Source of the DNA: Trichoplax sp. H2
Taxonomy: Eukaryota; Placozoa; Uniplacotomia; Trichoplacea
NCBI GenBank assembly: GCA_003344405.1
Contig: NOWV01000021.1
Coordinates: 1-64,000, forward strand
Direction: 5' to 3'
DNA length: 64,000 nt
How positions within the stretch are numbered: position 1 is the stretch's first letter; each line of letters starts with the position of its first letter. A program made the position numbers and the translations under genes. Below the pieces are notes generated by a model, which saw only the letters and a list, made by a program, of their open reading frames with translations, was not told the origin of the DNA and made no database searches. Shown here one piece after another: positions 14,001-27,244 of this stretch.

Positions 14001-15081
14001 AAGTATAACTGGGTCAAATGATGACTTGTTACATTTGCGCTATGTGTGATAAGATAGGAGGACTACGTCAGGGCCAGTAGTCCTTGAATGCAATAGTTTA
14101 CAGTTATGGATTTTGAGATTGATCAATGTGTAACTAACGCTGGTAGATAAATAGCGGATTGAAATAGCGACGTATTTGGCAAAAGTCTTTAGTATCCGAC
14201 TGTCTATTCAATTACCAACGTCGACGAATGGTTTTTGTGAGAGAACTTGTAGAATAGCCTGTTGTTGAATAATGTATAATCGATTGCGGTAGTACTGTGC
14301 AATGGTATAATTGTTCAGCATACGATACGAGTCCATTGCTCGTATATTGAGCTATATAATCCTGTCAACGTAAGCCTGAAGGAGAGAATGAAAGTAGTTA
14401 TCGGGTTGCATGGATATGATGGTTGGAGCTGTATTACTGGCAGTTTCTCAAGTATCATCGTTGAAGATGTTATGTCAATAGTCATGTAGTAGAGAATGGA
14501 TGGATGACTACTATTGCTAACGAGTGCATTTAGCGATGTGTCATGTAGTCAGGAAGTGCATTTAGCATTTACTGTAATTGATGGCGACCAACAGGGTTGT
14601 CGACCAACTTGTACAGCAGGGACTCTGACTACAATGCTGTTGCATTCTAACTGTACTTGGCTGTCCATTGTACAATGGACACAATCTATTGCCATGGATA
14701 ACCCTTTCTGAACAAGATTCTATCACACTGTACAACAAGTCATGGTATTTTACTTGGACTACAATCATAGGATAAGGAGAATGTTTGTTTGTGTGTGTGT
14801 GTCTGTTGAAGACGCAAGTAGAATGGAAGTAGGACTACTACTCTGTGAATTGAAGTTGGTATACCTTTGTGATAGAATTGAAGTGCAAGTTGGTAAGCGT
14901 CGGTAGTTGGTATTCCCCATTTGCCTTGAGCTTGGATGTCGGTTACATCGATATGAAGGGAAGAATTTGTCAAATCGCCTCCAATGCTGCTGTTGATATC
15001 GATTGATGCATTGAGTGACGTATTGCTATCCATGCCACACGTTGGAAAGTCTTTTGAGAACGTCTTGAGAAGATGCACCAA
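11043..15081 (-). CDS. ACBD3: ACBD3 / GCP60 Golgi scaffold protein
   Basis: Seven coding exons: 15081-14865, 13132-12997, 12889-12539, 12276-12114, 11889-11721, 11573-11392 and 11312-11043. All phases agree and give 495 aa (479 if the second ATG at 15033 is used), against 528 in human. Order: acyl-CoA-binding domain about residues 53-140, with [21 protein letters not shown] and [10 protein letters not shown]; a charged coiled coil ([11 protein letters not shown]) about 160-210; a Q/T/S-rich linker; then the C-terminal GOLD domain about 320-495, with [21 protein letters not shown], an acidic insert of D, E and G, and the ending [16 protein letters not shown]. In animals ACBD3 is a peripheral Golgi scaffold that binds giantin/golgins and PI4KB. 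The donor of the fourth exon (GTTAGC) is weak and is the least certain junction. The 5' leader carries a GA repeat (15094-15116). Confidence 0.95.
13133..14864. other. Intron 1 of ACBD3
   Basis: A 1.7 kb intron splitting the acyl-CoA-binding domain (FYHK, phase 1, then [11 protein letters not shown]). Its base composition is less AT-rich than the DNA to its left, and it contains scattered GTAC-type words such as TGTACA. No other gene is visible. Confidence 0.6.
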
Positions 15082-15171
15082 GACAAAACTACTTCTCTCT
15101 CTCTCTCTCTCTCTCTATTTACAGAGGAGAATGGCAAGACGAGAATGAAGAAAGGATTTCTGTATTTGCTG

Positions 15172-16275
15172 CTGTACTGTACTGTACAGTGCAGTCGCCA
15201 GTTCAGTGTACTGTAGGTTGTACAGTACAGTACAGGGGATACTGTACAGTACAACTCCCTGGTCCAGTTCCAGTCTAGTACTGTACTGTACAGTACAGTA
15301 CTGTATGGAAAAAGTGGCGCCGTTGTGCATTGCGTACTGTACACTGTACAGTACTGAACATGGTTGTTACAGTACAGTACTGTACAGTACTGTAGTCAAG
15401 GAGCGACTCTTGTGTGTACTGTACTTTGTACTGTATCAAAAAAGCAGCGCATGACCCTACTGTACAGTGTACAGTACTGAACATGGTTGTTACAGTCAAC
15501 TGTACAATACAGTACATACTGTACTGTACCCCATGCACTATTCTGTGTACAGTACACTGTACTATACTGTACTGTACAGTACAGTACAGTACAGTACAGC
15601 AAGGCTTTGGAACTTTTCTTGTACTGTACGCGTACAGTACATACTGTCCACTGTCTACAGTACATACTGTACAGTACAGTACTCGATGCACTATTCTGTG
15701 TACAGTACTGTACTGTACTGTAGAGAACAGTACAGTACTGTATTACAGTATATTGTACTGTACTGTGTGTGCTGATTCATCGGATTGGAAAAGGATCATA
15801 CTGTACAGTACTGTACTGAATGAGCCACTTTCTACAGTAGACCCAGTACAGTACTTTGTACTGTGCAAAACTCGGTCTGACCCAGTGCACGTGTGGTACA
15901 GTATGTGGAGATCGCTGCACTCTGCTTATCAATTAATTCATCAATTAATTAATTAATTAATTAATTATACAGTACTGTATTAATGAGTAATAAGATCGAA
16001 AAAAAGCCTTCTCTCTCTAGTACTGTACTCGATCTTCATCATAAAAGCGAGTCATTTTCTTCTCTTTATTTGCAATCCCCTTGACAGTACTGTACTGTAC
16101 TGTACACTTGTACAGTACTGTATATCGTGAAACTTTTTCTTTTTATTTTTACCCACTGTACAGTACAGTACTGTAGACGTGTACTGTACATTGTACAGTA
16201 CTGTACTGTACAGTACAGAGTCAACAGAGAGTGGTACTGTAGAGGCGAGACGGTATACAGTACCACGTACTGTAG
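15172..16275. repeat. GTAC palindrome island 1 (ACBD3/DUF445 divergent spacer)
   Basis: About 1.1 kb densely packed with GTACTGTAC, GTACAGTAC and the 14-bp perfect palindrome GTACTGTACAGTAC. Longer blocks recur inside it: TGAACATGGTTGTTACAGT near 15354 and 15478 (124 bp apart), and GCACTATTCTGTGTACAGTAC near 15535 and 15689 (about 153 bp apart). A run of TTAA units lies at 15943-15967. Because the unit lacks stop codons, long open frames rich in Y, C, T, V and S appear on both strands. These are not genes. The island begins 91 bp from the ACBD3 start and ends 130 bp before the DUF445 start. Confidence 0.9.
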
Positions 16276-16404
16276 GTCGTGAGAGTAGAAACAGGCGTTC
16301 AATCGTAGGTCGAATGGCTCTTTCTTCTCCAATAACATGTAGCTGGAAACCATTGGAGAGAGAGAGGACGATCGAGTCGATGCGTAGTAAAAAGCATTAG
16401 CTTG

Positions 16405-17878
16405 ATGATGAAGATGGAAAATACCAGCAATGAAGTATCAGCCGATGATCAATCTTCTCTTCAAATCAAGATCGGAAACCGTTGGACGCGAATCATTAAT
16501 AAAAGCAGCGTCAGTTTAGCACTCAGTGCTGTTATTGGTGGTATTGGTGTTGTCATTCTTGTGGCCAGTCAACAAGACAAAACTGCCCTTGCTGTCAGCC
16601 ATTTTTTCTTATCTTGTGGTATTTTTGCCTTTGCTGGCGGATTCACCAATTGGTTGGCAATATTCATGCTCTTTAACAAAATACCATGGATATACGGAAG
16701 CGGGTAAGCACAGTAGACTATAGAGTACGGTACTGTATGGAGACTTTGGGTACTGATGCAGATCCTTCTGCAACCTTGATCGATACAGTAGTAGACAGCA
16801 GTAATTCAATATACAATTATCCAGAAAAATGGAGTTATAGTCCTGTAGAATCCAAAGTCGTAAAGCGTGATGCAGTTCAGTGCAATAGACTTCGCGTTCT
16901 ACTGTACTTTCTTCCTACTTTTTACATTTTATACCATCATACTGCTACTGTGCTACATCCATTCTCTCCACAGTACATACTACACTCTACTGTATGAACT
17001 AGGCTCCATACACCAAATTCGATCAAACTAAATCAATCACTTTGAGGAATAACATTATCGTAGTTTATGCAATGATGAAGAGCAAGCATGATGCACTAGA
17101 ACACCAACTGATTCGTTTCGGTGTAATTATCCTTTGATTTTAGAGTTATTCCTAAAAAGTACGTTGAAATTAGGATGACTGTCAAAGATGTCATTCTCAA
17201 AACTTTCTTTGAGGAAAGATTCGTGTCGCAGTACTTGTTGGATAAAGTCAATACTTTGCAAGATAATTTGGCCATGAAGGAGAAGATGAAGACTTTTCTC
17301 AACTCTAGTCAAGTCGATGAAATAATTCAAGAAAAACTAGAGGTCATGAAAACAGGTCAACCTTTAGGACAATCACTAACAAATATGGGATTTGATATCA
17401 AATCTTTGCAACCCCTGGTGAAGCCTTTTATAATTGGATTTGGCGAAGATCTAATAGACCATTTGAAACACAGTTTTTCTCAATCATGGAATGTAAGTTA
17501 TGACGTTAAAGTTTGACAATCTGAATATTGTAATTGTACTCGACTTATTCACTTGATTTATTTGTCTTACATGTTCTGCACGGTGTTGCATGAACCACTT
17601 CATTATTCTGTACACAGGATACACTTGCTAACTCCAATAATAAGATTACTTCTCTTTATCTTATTATATCTTAGGTGAATAAACTACAGTCTATTTTTCG
17701 GTCTGAGATTGATAACTATTTGGATATCAGGTCAAAACAATTAACTGCTGAAATCGTGACAAAGATATTGAAAGATGTCATTCATCAACACTTAGGATGG
17801 ATCGTCGTTTGGGGATGCGCATTTGGAGGAATTTTTGGTGTCTTTTTTCAGGCAGTCGGCTTAGGACCTTTATATTAA
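16405..17878 (+). CDS. DUF445-family membrane protein
   Basis: Three exons, 16405-16703, 17144-17492 and 17675-17878, phases 2 and 0, encoding 283 aa. Hydrophobic segments lie at about residues 36-55 and 62-79, followed by the family signature GGFTNWLAIFMLFNKIPWIYGSG joined across the intron to VIPKKY (quoted in two parts by position 78-100 and 101-106). A helical, amphipathic middle follows, and a C-terminal hydrophobic segment GWIVVWGCAFGGIFGVFF near 257-274. This is the layout of DUF445 (YheB/YjiN-like) proteins, which are common in bacteria and of unknown biochemical role. The gene is fully intron-bearing, so it is a resident nuclear gene and not contamination. The start is one of three close ATGs (16405, 16408, 16414). 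Confidence 0.88.
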
Positions 17879-20162
17879 TTGATTGATTGGGTCATGTTCA
17901 ATTAATTTACATTATTTGTAGTATATCCTGAACAAGAAATGGACATTGCACGCAATAGTGCTACTGATCAGTACGTTTGTATACGGGTATTTTCAATTGA
18001 AATGGGATACGGCATGATGTGTGTGTTAAAGGATAACTTCTTTTATGGACAGTCCAATCAAGTATCTAGTGGTACAATATTATGTATATTGTAAGCACCT
18101 TACTAATTGATCAAATTGCCTTGATTGATAAAGTAGATTGCGCAGAATGATCTTACTGTAAATAAATAAATAATAATATATGTACCACTGTATTAAGTTG
18201 TGTTGTATATTTTTGGAGAACATGGATTACATGATGAAAATTGCATGTAGTGTATTTTAATATCTCTATATTTCAATTTTGTGATTGTACTAGATTGTAC
18301 GTGTATAATATCATGGTCTATTGAAAAGTTTATAGTCATCACTGTTTATAACCTAGCGCCGTTGAGGTCGTGAAAGCCCAGAGAATTGTTGGCTCACGAC
18401 TTTCCCAGTGTTGTCATGGACAGTTTCTAGAAATGCAAAAGATCCTTACATCGTGATAAAGTACGAAACGCCTACAGTACTGTAAAAATCAAGTGAGATA
18501 TTGATGTTAAGTAACCGATAGTACGGTGTTGATGAAAAAAAATATAAACGAAAGCTTGAAATAGCGGTATATTGAATTTTTAATTATTGGCATATCGTTC
18601 ATTGTTCAACATTCCAACGAATTAATAAATTATTTATCTTACATCAACAATTGTTATCATTCAGTAGCATTATGGATTTTCAGCTTTGTTTGACGACAAT
18701 TTTAAGTTGCTTGCCATTGGGGAATACTTCACTGAGAACTATTGATGTAGTTAAGCAGTGTAAGAAATTGGCAACAGCATGGATTATGAAGTGCACTCAA
18801 ATGGAATCGTCACGGTTGTAATGTAGTAAAGTGCTGTGTATGTAGGTAGATTGAATTAATACAACAACTATCCCTACTTGTACTCGCATGGTGAGGCTTT
18901 GTAAGCCATCCTCTTTCATTGCTGGACGTGTATGTTATAGCGGTATACTTTATCATGGAGCGATGCTGAATCAGATGCAATTAATAAAGCCAAATTGAAG
19001 TCTAGAACTGCCTTACTGTACAAATACAATTTGTGCTGGAAAAGTATGACAAACAGAACATTATGGATGCTGCTATTACTATGCCATACTCTGTACTTTA
19101 TAAATATGTTGTACTGGTGGAAGTATTTCGTATGAGTAGTGGCAGGCCTGTTTTCCATATCATTTTGGAACAACTACGACACCAAATACTAGTGCATAAT
19201 GAACCAGTGAAGGATTACTGGACGATCACGCGTGGACTTACTGGACTCAGTATGGACAGTTCTACTATCGTCAAACTCGATCACAGCTTTAAAAATAGTC
19301 AATATCTGTAATCCTTTGCTTTTAACTATCGCCATTTTTGTCCTCTATGGGATGAATGATCAGTTGATCACCTTTGTAACATCCTACTGTAGCTCGCTAC
19401 ACCTTGTTTCAAGTACGCTACATCTCAGAGTACAGAGAATTTTTTTCAAAGAAATGCTTTTCCTTGTAATAAAAGATACCCAGTGTGGATATTTTCAGTC
19501 TATCTACACGAAAAAATAAGTCCTTGAATCGTTTTCAAACAATTTCATGGACGGCATGACTGCCATTTCTTAGCCGACATGGCGGATCGTGTATACAGTA
19601 TGTTATATATATAAGATATAAGATATACAGTATATTGCACGCGACGTTCGTGTCGGTTGTGATCGCAGTGTTGTCATCCATTCCGTTAGATGACATTGCG
19701 CTTGCGTTGAAGTAAGAGGCGGAGCCTCAGGCCTTGTCAACCAATGACATCCACGGACGTTGAACAGGCTTTTTTTTTCTTCTAGTACTGCGTCAACTGC
19801 TGCAAGTGAAGTGGAGGACGCTGACTTGTCCTCCTTGTTCATAATAAGTTAGTTGAAGTGAGAGGGGGTTGAAGTCTGACTTGACTGACATTCAAAAGGA
19901 TGATTATATTGTTTCTGAGTCAGTGTACTAAATATACAATATACTAAAAGACTTGCAGTGAATCAAGTGGAAAAAACTATTCGAAGGAAAACTTGATTGC
20001 TTGGCGTGCGCTGGATGTTTTGTGGAAGATAGTTGGAGGAAATTGATTGCTGGACCTTAATTTTGACGCGTTATCCAAAGGTGGGGGTAAAAGGCGAGCG
20101 ATTGAAAGGAATATCGTAAAGATCGTGTTGCAGTAGTACAAACAGGAACGAAACAGTCAGCA
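17879..20162. other. Intergenic region between the DUF445 gene and ARID4
   Basis: No supported gene. An AATAAATAAATAATAA stretch near 18161 is a possible polyadenylation signal for the DUF445 gene. Around 19570-19850 the sequence becomes GC-richer, with a CCAAT element in GTCAACCAATGAC near 19737. That may belong to an ARID4 promoter. Scattered GTAC words continue. Open frames of 60-95 codons here have no splice context or similarity that I recognise. Confidence 0.55.
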
Positions 20163-23100
20163 ATGGTAAGACTTGAAAATATGTCTCTCAATGGATAGGC
20201 TCACATAATCATGGATGTTTGTGTGTCATTTCTTCCATTCATGGTATATCATGGATGTCATGGCTAGAGCATTTGTCGATACAGTAGAGTCTTGAACTTG
20301 AGTTATTTTTTACTCCTGATTGCAAATGTTGATTTTAGTCAAAGAAAAATAACTTAGTAGTTCAATTTGAAGTACTGTAGAGTTTTGTTGTAATGAGAAG
20401 AGGAGGAGAAATTTTTGACAGAGATTTTTTTACAGGGGGGAGACGCTGTTGGCTGCCTTCTGATGCAAAGTAGCCTTGCAGTAGTGATTGTTAAGAACGT
20501 AAAATGGAGCATAGATCAACAATATTATTATCATGTTACACTACTACTACAGTCTATCTCCATCGTTATAAAGTCTACTAGATGAAAATAACTGGTCTTG
20601 ATAGATCGTCCAGTTGTACATTTCATATGTCCATATCGTCATTCCAAGCTTACTGTACAGGTTACATTCACAATGGGATTTTTCTACATGGATCGAAGCC
20701 AATCAGATCATTCATTGATCCTTCTCGCTATGGGCTAGCCATACACTCTACTACTGTATTCTACAGTCGATGTGCTTGGAAGATAATATTACATCAACGG
20801 CATTTCTCACCAACGTATGGACTAGTTTCACTCGTTCAATCAATTTTTGAAAAGGGTGGCTGCTGATTTGACCATTATGGATAACTCGATTGAACAATTG
20901 AAACTCTAAATGGTGTTATTAAATGCTGCATCAATGACTTTGGAAAACCGCTAGTTGCACGCATTCAATATTTTTTTTTTCCTTGATCGATTTCACTTAT
21001 CATTTTATACACGATACATTACTTCAAATATTACCTCTCTGTAATCCACTTGTTTCCATCTTCTATGTCACTGCCATAAATAACCCACCAAGTTTAAACT
21101 AAATTAATTCTTTTCAATTCTAGACTTCAGAGGAGCCTGCATACTTGAATATTGGTACTGATGTTAGTGCTAAATATCGTGGTGCTTTCTGCGAAGCTAA
21201 AATTACCGACGTAAGAAAAATGGTTCGATGTAAGGTAAATTTTCCAACGAATCAACATCGTTTACAATATAGCAATATTGAATTTTAAATGATTTTATCC
21301 TTTCATTTATTTATTATATGCTATTAGTGCTAATCTACAGCGTAAACTTAAGTTGCCTTTTTATTACAAGACTGTATGTTTTTTTAGATTAAATTAAATT
21401 GGAAATGACTGAAATCGTATTTTTATGTTGTTTAGGTTAACATCGGAAGAAATACTAACCCTGTTACAGTACTAGACGACTGTATTGTCCGTGGCGAGTT
21501 GAAGGTATTCCTAATTCAAAACTTGTTTGAACTACTTCTCTGTAATGTCAACCTCGATTGTAGTAGTCCATGATGATTAGAGTTAGCATCCATGACGAAA
21601 CTATTGTAGATTTCGAACTCTTGCCTTTATCTACGCGTATAAAATTGACACCGTTTTGATGGCTTCAACATTCTACTGTAATTTAAGGGCATCTTATCAA
21701 GCTTGCTCATTGAAACTGATGAGCCATGTCTATGGTACAAATGAGCTTATAGGCTTTATCTATTATATTTTTTTGACCATCAATATGCTTATTATATGAC
21801 TACCAAATAGCAAAATAAAATCATTGCTAGTACCTAGAAATAATCAGTTCTATAAAATACCGCGGAGTTGTTGTGATATTGGAAAGTATATATCAATTCT
21901 TACAAATTTCAATTATTGTTCCTTTTAGGTTGGCAGCGAAATTGTTCTTCAAATGCCGGATGATACTCTCGCTAGTGGTAGTATCGCTAAGCTTACCGAT
22001 GCTAGCACATATACAGTTGGTAAGTTAATGTTTTTCTTGTCATTACACGATATAACTTAGCAATGTTACGTTTCAAGAAAATTTTCTATTTAAACTTTCT
22101 CCTCCCCTCGGATAAAAATATGTTTCTCTCTACCCTGATCCATCATCAACATATTTCATGACAATTAAGTTATTCCAAACACTAAGTAAATGCAAGCTTT
22201 GTGCTATCATGTCATCAAATAGATATACGGTAGAATAAATAAAGAATGCTATATTATATGTCATTAACATGAAGTTGCTGAACTTAACTTCAAGTGTTTC
22301 CATTCATTTCAAGTAATGTTTATTCATCACTTAGCATGCTATAGAACCGTACTCTACTATATTTGGTTAACTCGTTACAGTTTACAAATGCGCAGTACAA
22401 CCACAACGTAGTCATAATAAATCACACTGATATAGATACCATTAGAGATTGTACGATTAAAGTGTAATAAACTTATATATTGCGCCTTGAATTAGTTTTC
22501 GATGATGGTGATCAGAGATCCTTAAAGCGCACCGCACTTTGCTTAAAGGGCCAGAGACACTTCAATGAAAGCGAGGTTAGTACTTATTATTTAGATACAG
22601 TAGTCTACTTTAAGAGTTGCTTGATATCTTAAAAGAATAGACGCGTTCCGTTACTTCAATCATGGACTACCTGATGTATCTATATCTAGTAGTCCATGCT
22701 TCAATCAATAGGTCTAATGGTTGGGATAAATACCGCATGTGGTTGTGCAATGTATAATATTGTACTCTACGCATATTTGTACATGTATAATATCTTAGTC
22801 ACGTTGTTTGTTGGTCTGACTCGATTTTTGTACTTAACTATAAATATACTTATTTATAGACACTGGATCATTTACCTCTGACAAATCCGGAAAATTTTGG
22901 CAATCCAGTAGTAGCGGTAAGATTACTCCATTTTAATTCTGTAAGTTATAAAAAATATGTACAAGTTATCAATTAGCAAATAATTGTATAAATTAGGAGT
23001 CGAAGAAAGTTGCTAAGAAATCGCAGCGATCAAGGTAATAATAATAGAAATTTAAAAAATCAATTTATCATCACTTCATGAGACTAAATCTATTTTGCTT

Positions 23101-26100
23101 TAATGCACTACTACTGTATTACATGTAAGCCACGCTTATAACTGAAATGGTTGGTTTAAATACAGGAATGATGATACTGAATCAGAAAGTAGTGAAAGCA
23201 AGAAAATCGGAAGTAATGAGCGCGCTCGAATTGCGAAGGTAAAATTCATAAAAATCGTCGACGAATTACATGTTACTACGTAAATTCAAAGTAGGTTAAT
23301 GAGAAATCATTCTTTAGTAATTGTGCTTCTACTAGTGACATAATATCAGATCAGTTGCTATGTTCTTCGATTAAGTATCTACAGCATTCGTTTACATCGC
23401 TGCTTTTTGGCTTAATTGCGCTAAGTAGAATTTCGAAAAAGAAGCTGTTGTTAATTTATACTTTGAGCTTAAATAATGTAAATAAATTATGTTGTAATGG
23501 TAGATTGTCATGGTCAAGCAGAATGACAAAAAGAGAAGTTGCTTTCCAGGCTTGGTTCGTAAATTTTGCTGTTTATTGTAGGTGTTATATTAGCACTTAT
23601 TTTACTCGTTTCTATTACTAAAATTTATTAGCTGCAAAGGGATTCTGATCTAAACGATGACGTGGAAAAATGTTCTATTAGATCTTTCAAAGATGGAAAG
23701 ATGTACGTTATTTTTTAATATGTTGTATAAATATAAATAGCTTTACAAGTGTTATCGCCAGTGAAATTTAATCGATAATGAGCATGTTTATAAATAACAG
23801 AATTTCGGTAGCCAAGAAAGATTTGCAATCATTAGATTTAAATTATGAAGCCGCTATAAATCAACTAAAAAGTAACGGATCTGCTCATAAGCCAGGTATG
23901 TACTGTATTTGATTGAGGCATCATAATATATTAGTTAGTGTCTACACTATGATAATATGTCCGCAAAGCGATAAATAAAGTTGTATTAATCTATTTTCTC
24001 CATTTTATATTAAAATAATTAAAGCACTGGAAAAAGCGATTACGTATATAAATGATGGTGAACTACCTGAAGACTGGCAGGTATGGAAAGTGTTTAAGAA
24101 AATAGAGTTACTACTTTACTTTCTTCCAATGTAGCATCCCTATCGATATTCCTTAGTTACGTTTTTATTTTTCATTAGGTTACCAATAAAGATGGAGATG
24201 ATGTTGTAATGGACGAAGAAGCTGAAGAATTTATGGGTCGACTATACAAATTTATGGAAGATAAAGGTTAGGTTAATCAATTCAGGATAAATTATCTGAT
24301 TCAATGGACATATTTTCTAACCGTTATTTTTTTCCGAATTTATTAGGTACACCAATTACTAAGGCACCGGTCTTAGGTTATCAAACCTTAAATCTGTACA
24401 AGCTATATAAATTAGTTCAGAAAATGGGAGGAATGGAAAGGGTATTTAGTATATGAACTTGAAGATTTGAAATGTTATAGGTGCTGTCGTTTATTCATGA
24501 AAGTATTACTATTTTTCAGGTTTCACAACAAATGAAGTGGAGATCATTATATTCTCAACTTGGTATAGCAACCATGATTACCAGTGCATCTCACAATATC
24601 AAACTTGCATATCAGAAGTATGGAATTTGCGTTAATTTTCAAAATTTTGTAATACGAAAATTAAAAGCAGAAAATACGTTTCTATAGATATCTTTATCCT
24701 TATGAGTGCTATGAATATGACAAAACTGCCGATGATAAAAATTCCCATAATGAAGATAGTGCGGAGAGTGCTAAGAGCCTAGAAGTACCCACATCTTCTG
24801 GAGTAATGATTGAATAGTTTTTGTTATTTACACACTTAGTAAATTATAGATATTGTTGGCGGATAATTTAGAATTCAATAACAATAATATTATTAATAAT
24901 GCTTTGTAGACTCTTAGACGCGAACGGTACAGAAGACAGCGCAGACGGAAAGGTATTTTAATATACAGTACAATTATTGTATAGGTTGTCTTGTAAAAAC
25001 CGTAATGATACTTTGTGGTTTCGTATAGAAATCAGTGAAGGTGACGATAGCACTGATGATGGAGTTGCCTCTGGTTCCGATGTATACAAACCAAGTTAGT
25101 TGATATTACTAATATTTTTTTGCTACATTTGGCCTTGTCATACATTAGAAACTAACACTATCTTATTTATCTGCTAAACAGTAGAATACCCTGGGAAAGA
25201 CGCTACGTAAGTATAATTACAGATCATTAGTATATATTTTTAGCATTGCCAATTGTGATAAGAAGTTTTGTTTCTGAACTTCACTCTTAATCTTTAGGAA
25301 TGATAATTCAGACACTTATTCTGTTGGATCATTTGTATTGGTAAAGTATGGCAGGGGTAAAAAAAATTGCCAGTATGAAGCCAAGGTTAGATCCACTTAT
25401 TGTTACTTCATAAATTAATTCTTAGTTGTAGTAAAAATTTCTTTCCATCGACAGATTATTGAATGGGATGACAGTGATGAAAGTGGTACCACATCATATT
25501 TCGTTCATTATTCAGGCTGGAATAGCCGGTAAGTTAATTTAATTAATACGCGGAGTTACTTTACTATGTAATATGAGAAATCTCTAAAATGATTTTGTAC
25601 TCAACAGACACGATGAATGGATCAAACCAGATAGAATTATTCAAAAAATGAATCCACAAGGACTTTCAAGAGGCAATAAGGTAAGATCTTGCAATGTTAC
25701 TATATTCTATAGTACCGATTAGGTTGCATATACAGATTACATACATATATACATAAAATGCTTTCTATGAATTATAAATTACTTATAGAATCCAGCTAAA
25801 TCAGTATCGCTTCCTGTTCGACAAATGCCTTTAAGAGGCGGCAGTCAATTAACCACTAATCCTCGCCGAAATAGTAGAAATGGTAACCTTAAAACGGAGC
25901 GTACATCTCCATCTAACAATAGACAGCCATCAGGTAAACGGATTAATTGTGCTTATATTCGGTCAAGTAGCCCTATATCATCTCTTGTTGTATTACCAAT
26001 AGGGAGAAGAGGTAGAGCTAGCACACGGAACAGTCCACACTACGATAGTGAGGTGGAATCAGGTAATCCAGAATTGAAATATAGTTTCTGTAACTGAAGT

Positions 26101-27244
26101 TATATGCTAAAATTGTGATTTACAATTTTTATTTCGTGCACGCTAGCACCATCCGACAGCCCAACTTCACAGAATACTAATTCTCCTGCAGATGAAGAAG
26201 CATCACATCCTGACGAAAATACGAGTAGTATGGAAGTTGTTTCTTATCAAGACGATGAAATAAATACTGCTAGCAGTAATAACAGTCCTAAAGAGAAGGT
26301 TGAAGCTAATGTAGAAGAAGAATCTTCTGAAGAAAATAAGATGGAAGTGGAGAGTGAAGAAATAAAACAAGATATCCCCCCTAATGATGATGATGATGGC
26401 GAGCCAGCAGAGGAATCAAGCCACGAAGAAGCAGAACAAGTTGAAGTTAAAAAAGAACCTGAAGTCACAGAACAATCACCTGAAACATGTGTAACTACTC
26501 AGGTTGATCAGAAAATCGAAGATAGTGCTTCTCCGGAAGAAAATCCCACGATTGAAGATAAGCCTACTACTGAAGAAAAGAAGGAAGAAAGTGAAGAAAG
26601 TAAAACATCAAACGATGATGCTAATATCGATGAGAATTCTGATCCTGTAGAGCTAATTTTACCTCGTAAAAGAGGAAATAGGAGAAATGGCAATGCCAGG
26701 AAAAGATGTCGAAGTGATTCAACATCAGTATCGTCAAATGATCAAAGTAGCAAGTCTAATAATGATAGCAGTGCTAAGACTTCGACATCCTCTTCAACTG
26801 TTAGTGATGATAATGCAGAAAATGATCTCGCAGGCATTTTAAATGGTATGTTATGAGCGTATTTTATGAAAGAGTTGGATATAGCGTTGTTAAGAATTTT
26901 GTGTACATAATCTCCTAGATCTGGTAGTGTTAGGCGACTTACCTATCCGGAAAAGAATAGAAACTCTGCAAGTCAAACTAAATGAAATAAGACGTTTGTA
27001 TAACAGTCGACGAGCGGAAGTAATGTCAATTGATAGGAAATTAAAGAAATATAGGAAAAAAGCGAAAGAGAAAGGTAACATTGTTACTATAATTTATGTA
27101 GACATTCGTAAAACTAATGCATATACATAAGTGGCTTGGTACTAATGTATACCAATTTGTGTCATTAACTGTTTTGCTTTCAATTTCATTTTAGCCCATA
27201 GCAATGGTGAATCGGTTGAGATTGTTGTTTCAGCGGAAGCTTAG
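20163..27244 (+). CDS. ARID4: ARID4 (RBBP1-type) chromatin reader
   Basis: About 26 small coding exons, modelled at 909 aa. Exon starts: 20163, 21124, 21436, 21929, 22496, 22860, 22997, 23166, 23504, 23632, 23801, 24025, 24179, 24347, 24520, 24688, 24910, 25029, 25182, 25298, 25455, 25608, about 25798, 26147, 26919 and 27195. The family order is complete: [20 protein letters not shown] at the N-terminus; Tudor core [12 protein letters not shown] (about 60-118); a PWWP-like part (about 175-235); ARID (about 280-370, with [13 protein letters not shown] and [11 protein letters not shown]); chromobarrel (about 445-520, with [10 protein letters not shown] and [12 protein letters not shown]); a long acidic S/E-rich tail; and a basic C-terminal coiled coil (about 842-893). 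ARID4 proteins act in the nucleus in RB and SIN3-HDAC repression. The first coding exon is only the ATG, so the start is inferred. The exons at 23504 and about 25798 are the least certain. Confidence 0.93.

Noticed and set aside
14970-16353. Long open frames on both strands in GTAC island 1 (up to 180 codons, rich in Y, C, T, V, S)
   Set aside because: The palindromic GTAC unit contains no stop codon in any frame, so frames stay open on both strands at once. The translations are low-complexity and have no splice or start context.
18350-18420. Possible hairpin or RNA gene (GTCGTGAAAGCC ... GGCTCACGAC)
   Set aside because: The inverted repeat is imperfect and isolated, and the sequence does not fit tRNA arms or any RNA family I know.
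19603-19842. 79-codon minus-strand frame in a GC-richer patch
   Set aside because: No splice sites, homologue or conserved motif. The patch is more easily explained as a promoter region.
26230-26856. Separate acidic 208-aa protein
   Set aside because: It is the acidic S/E-rich exon of ARID4, with matching splice sites on both sides.
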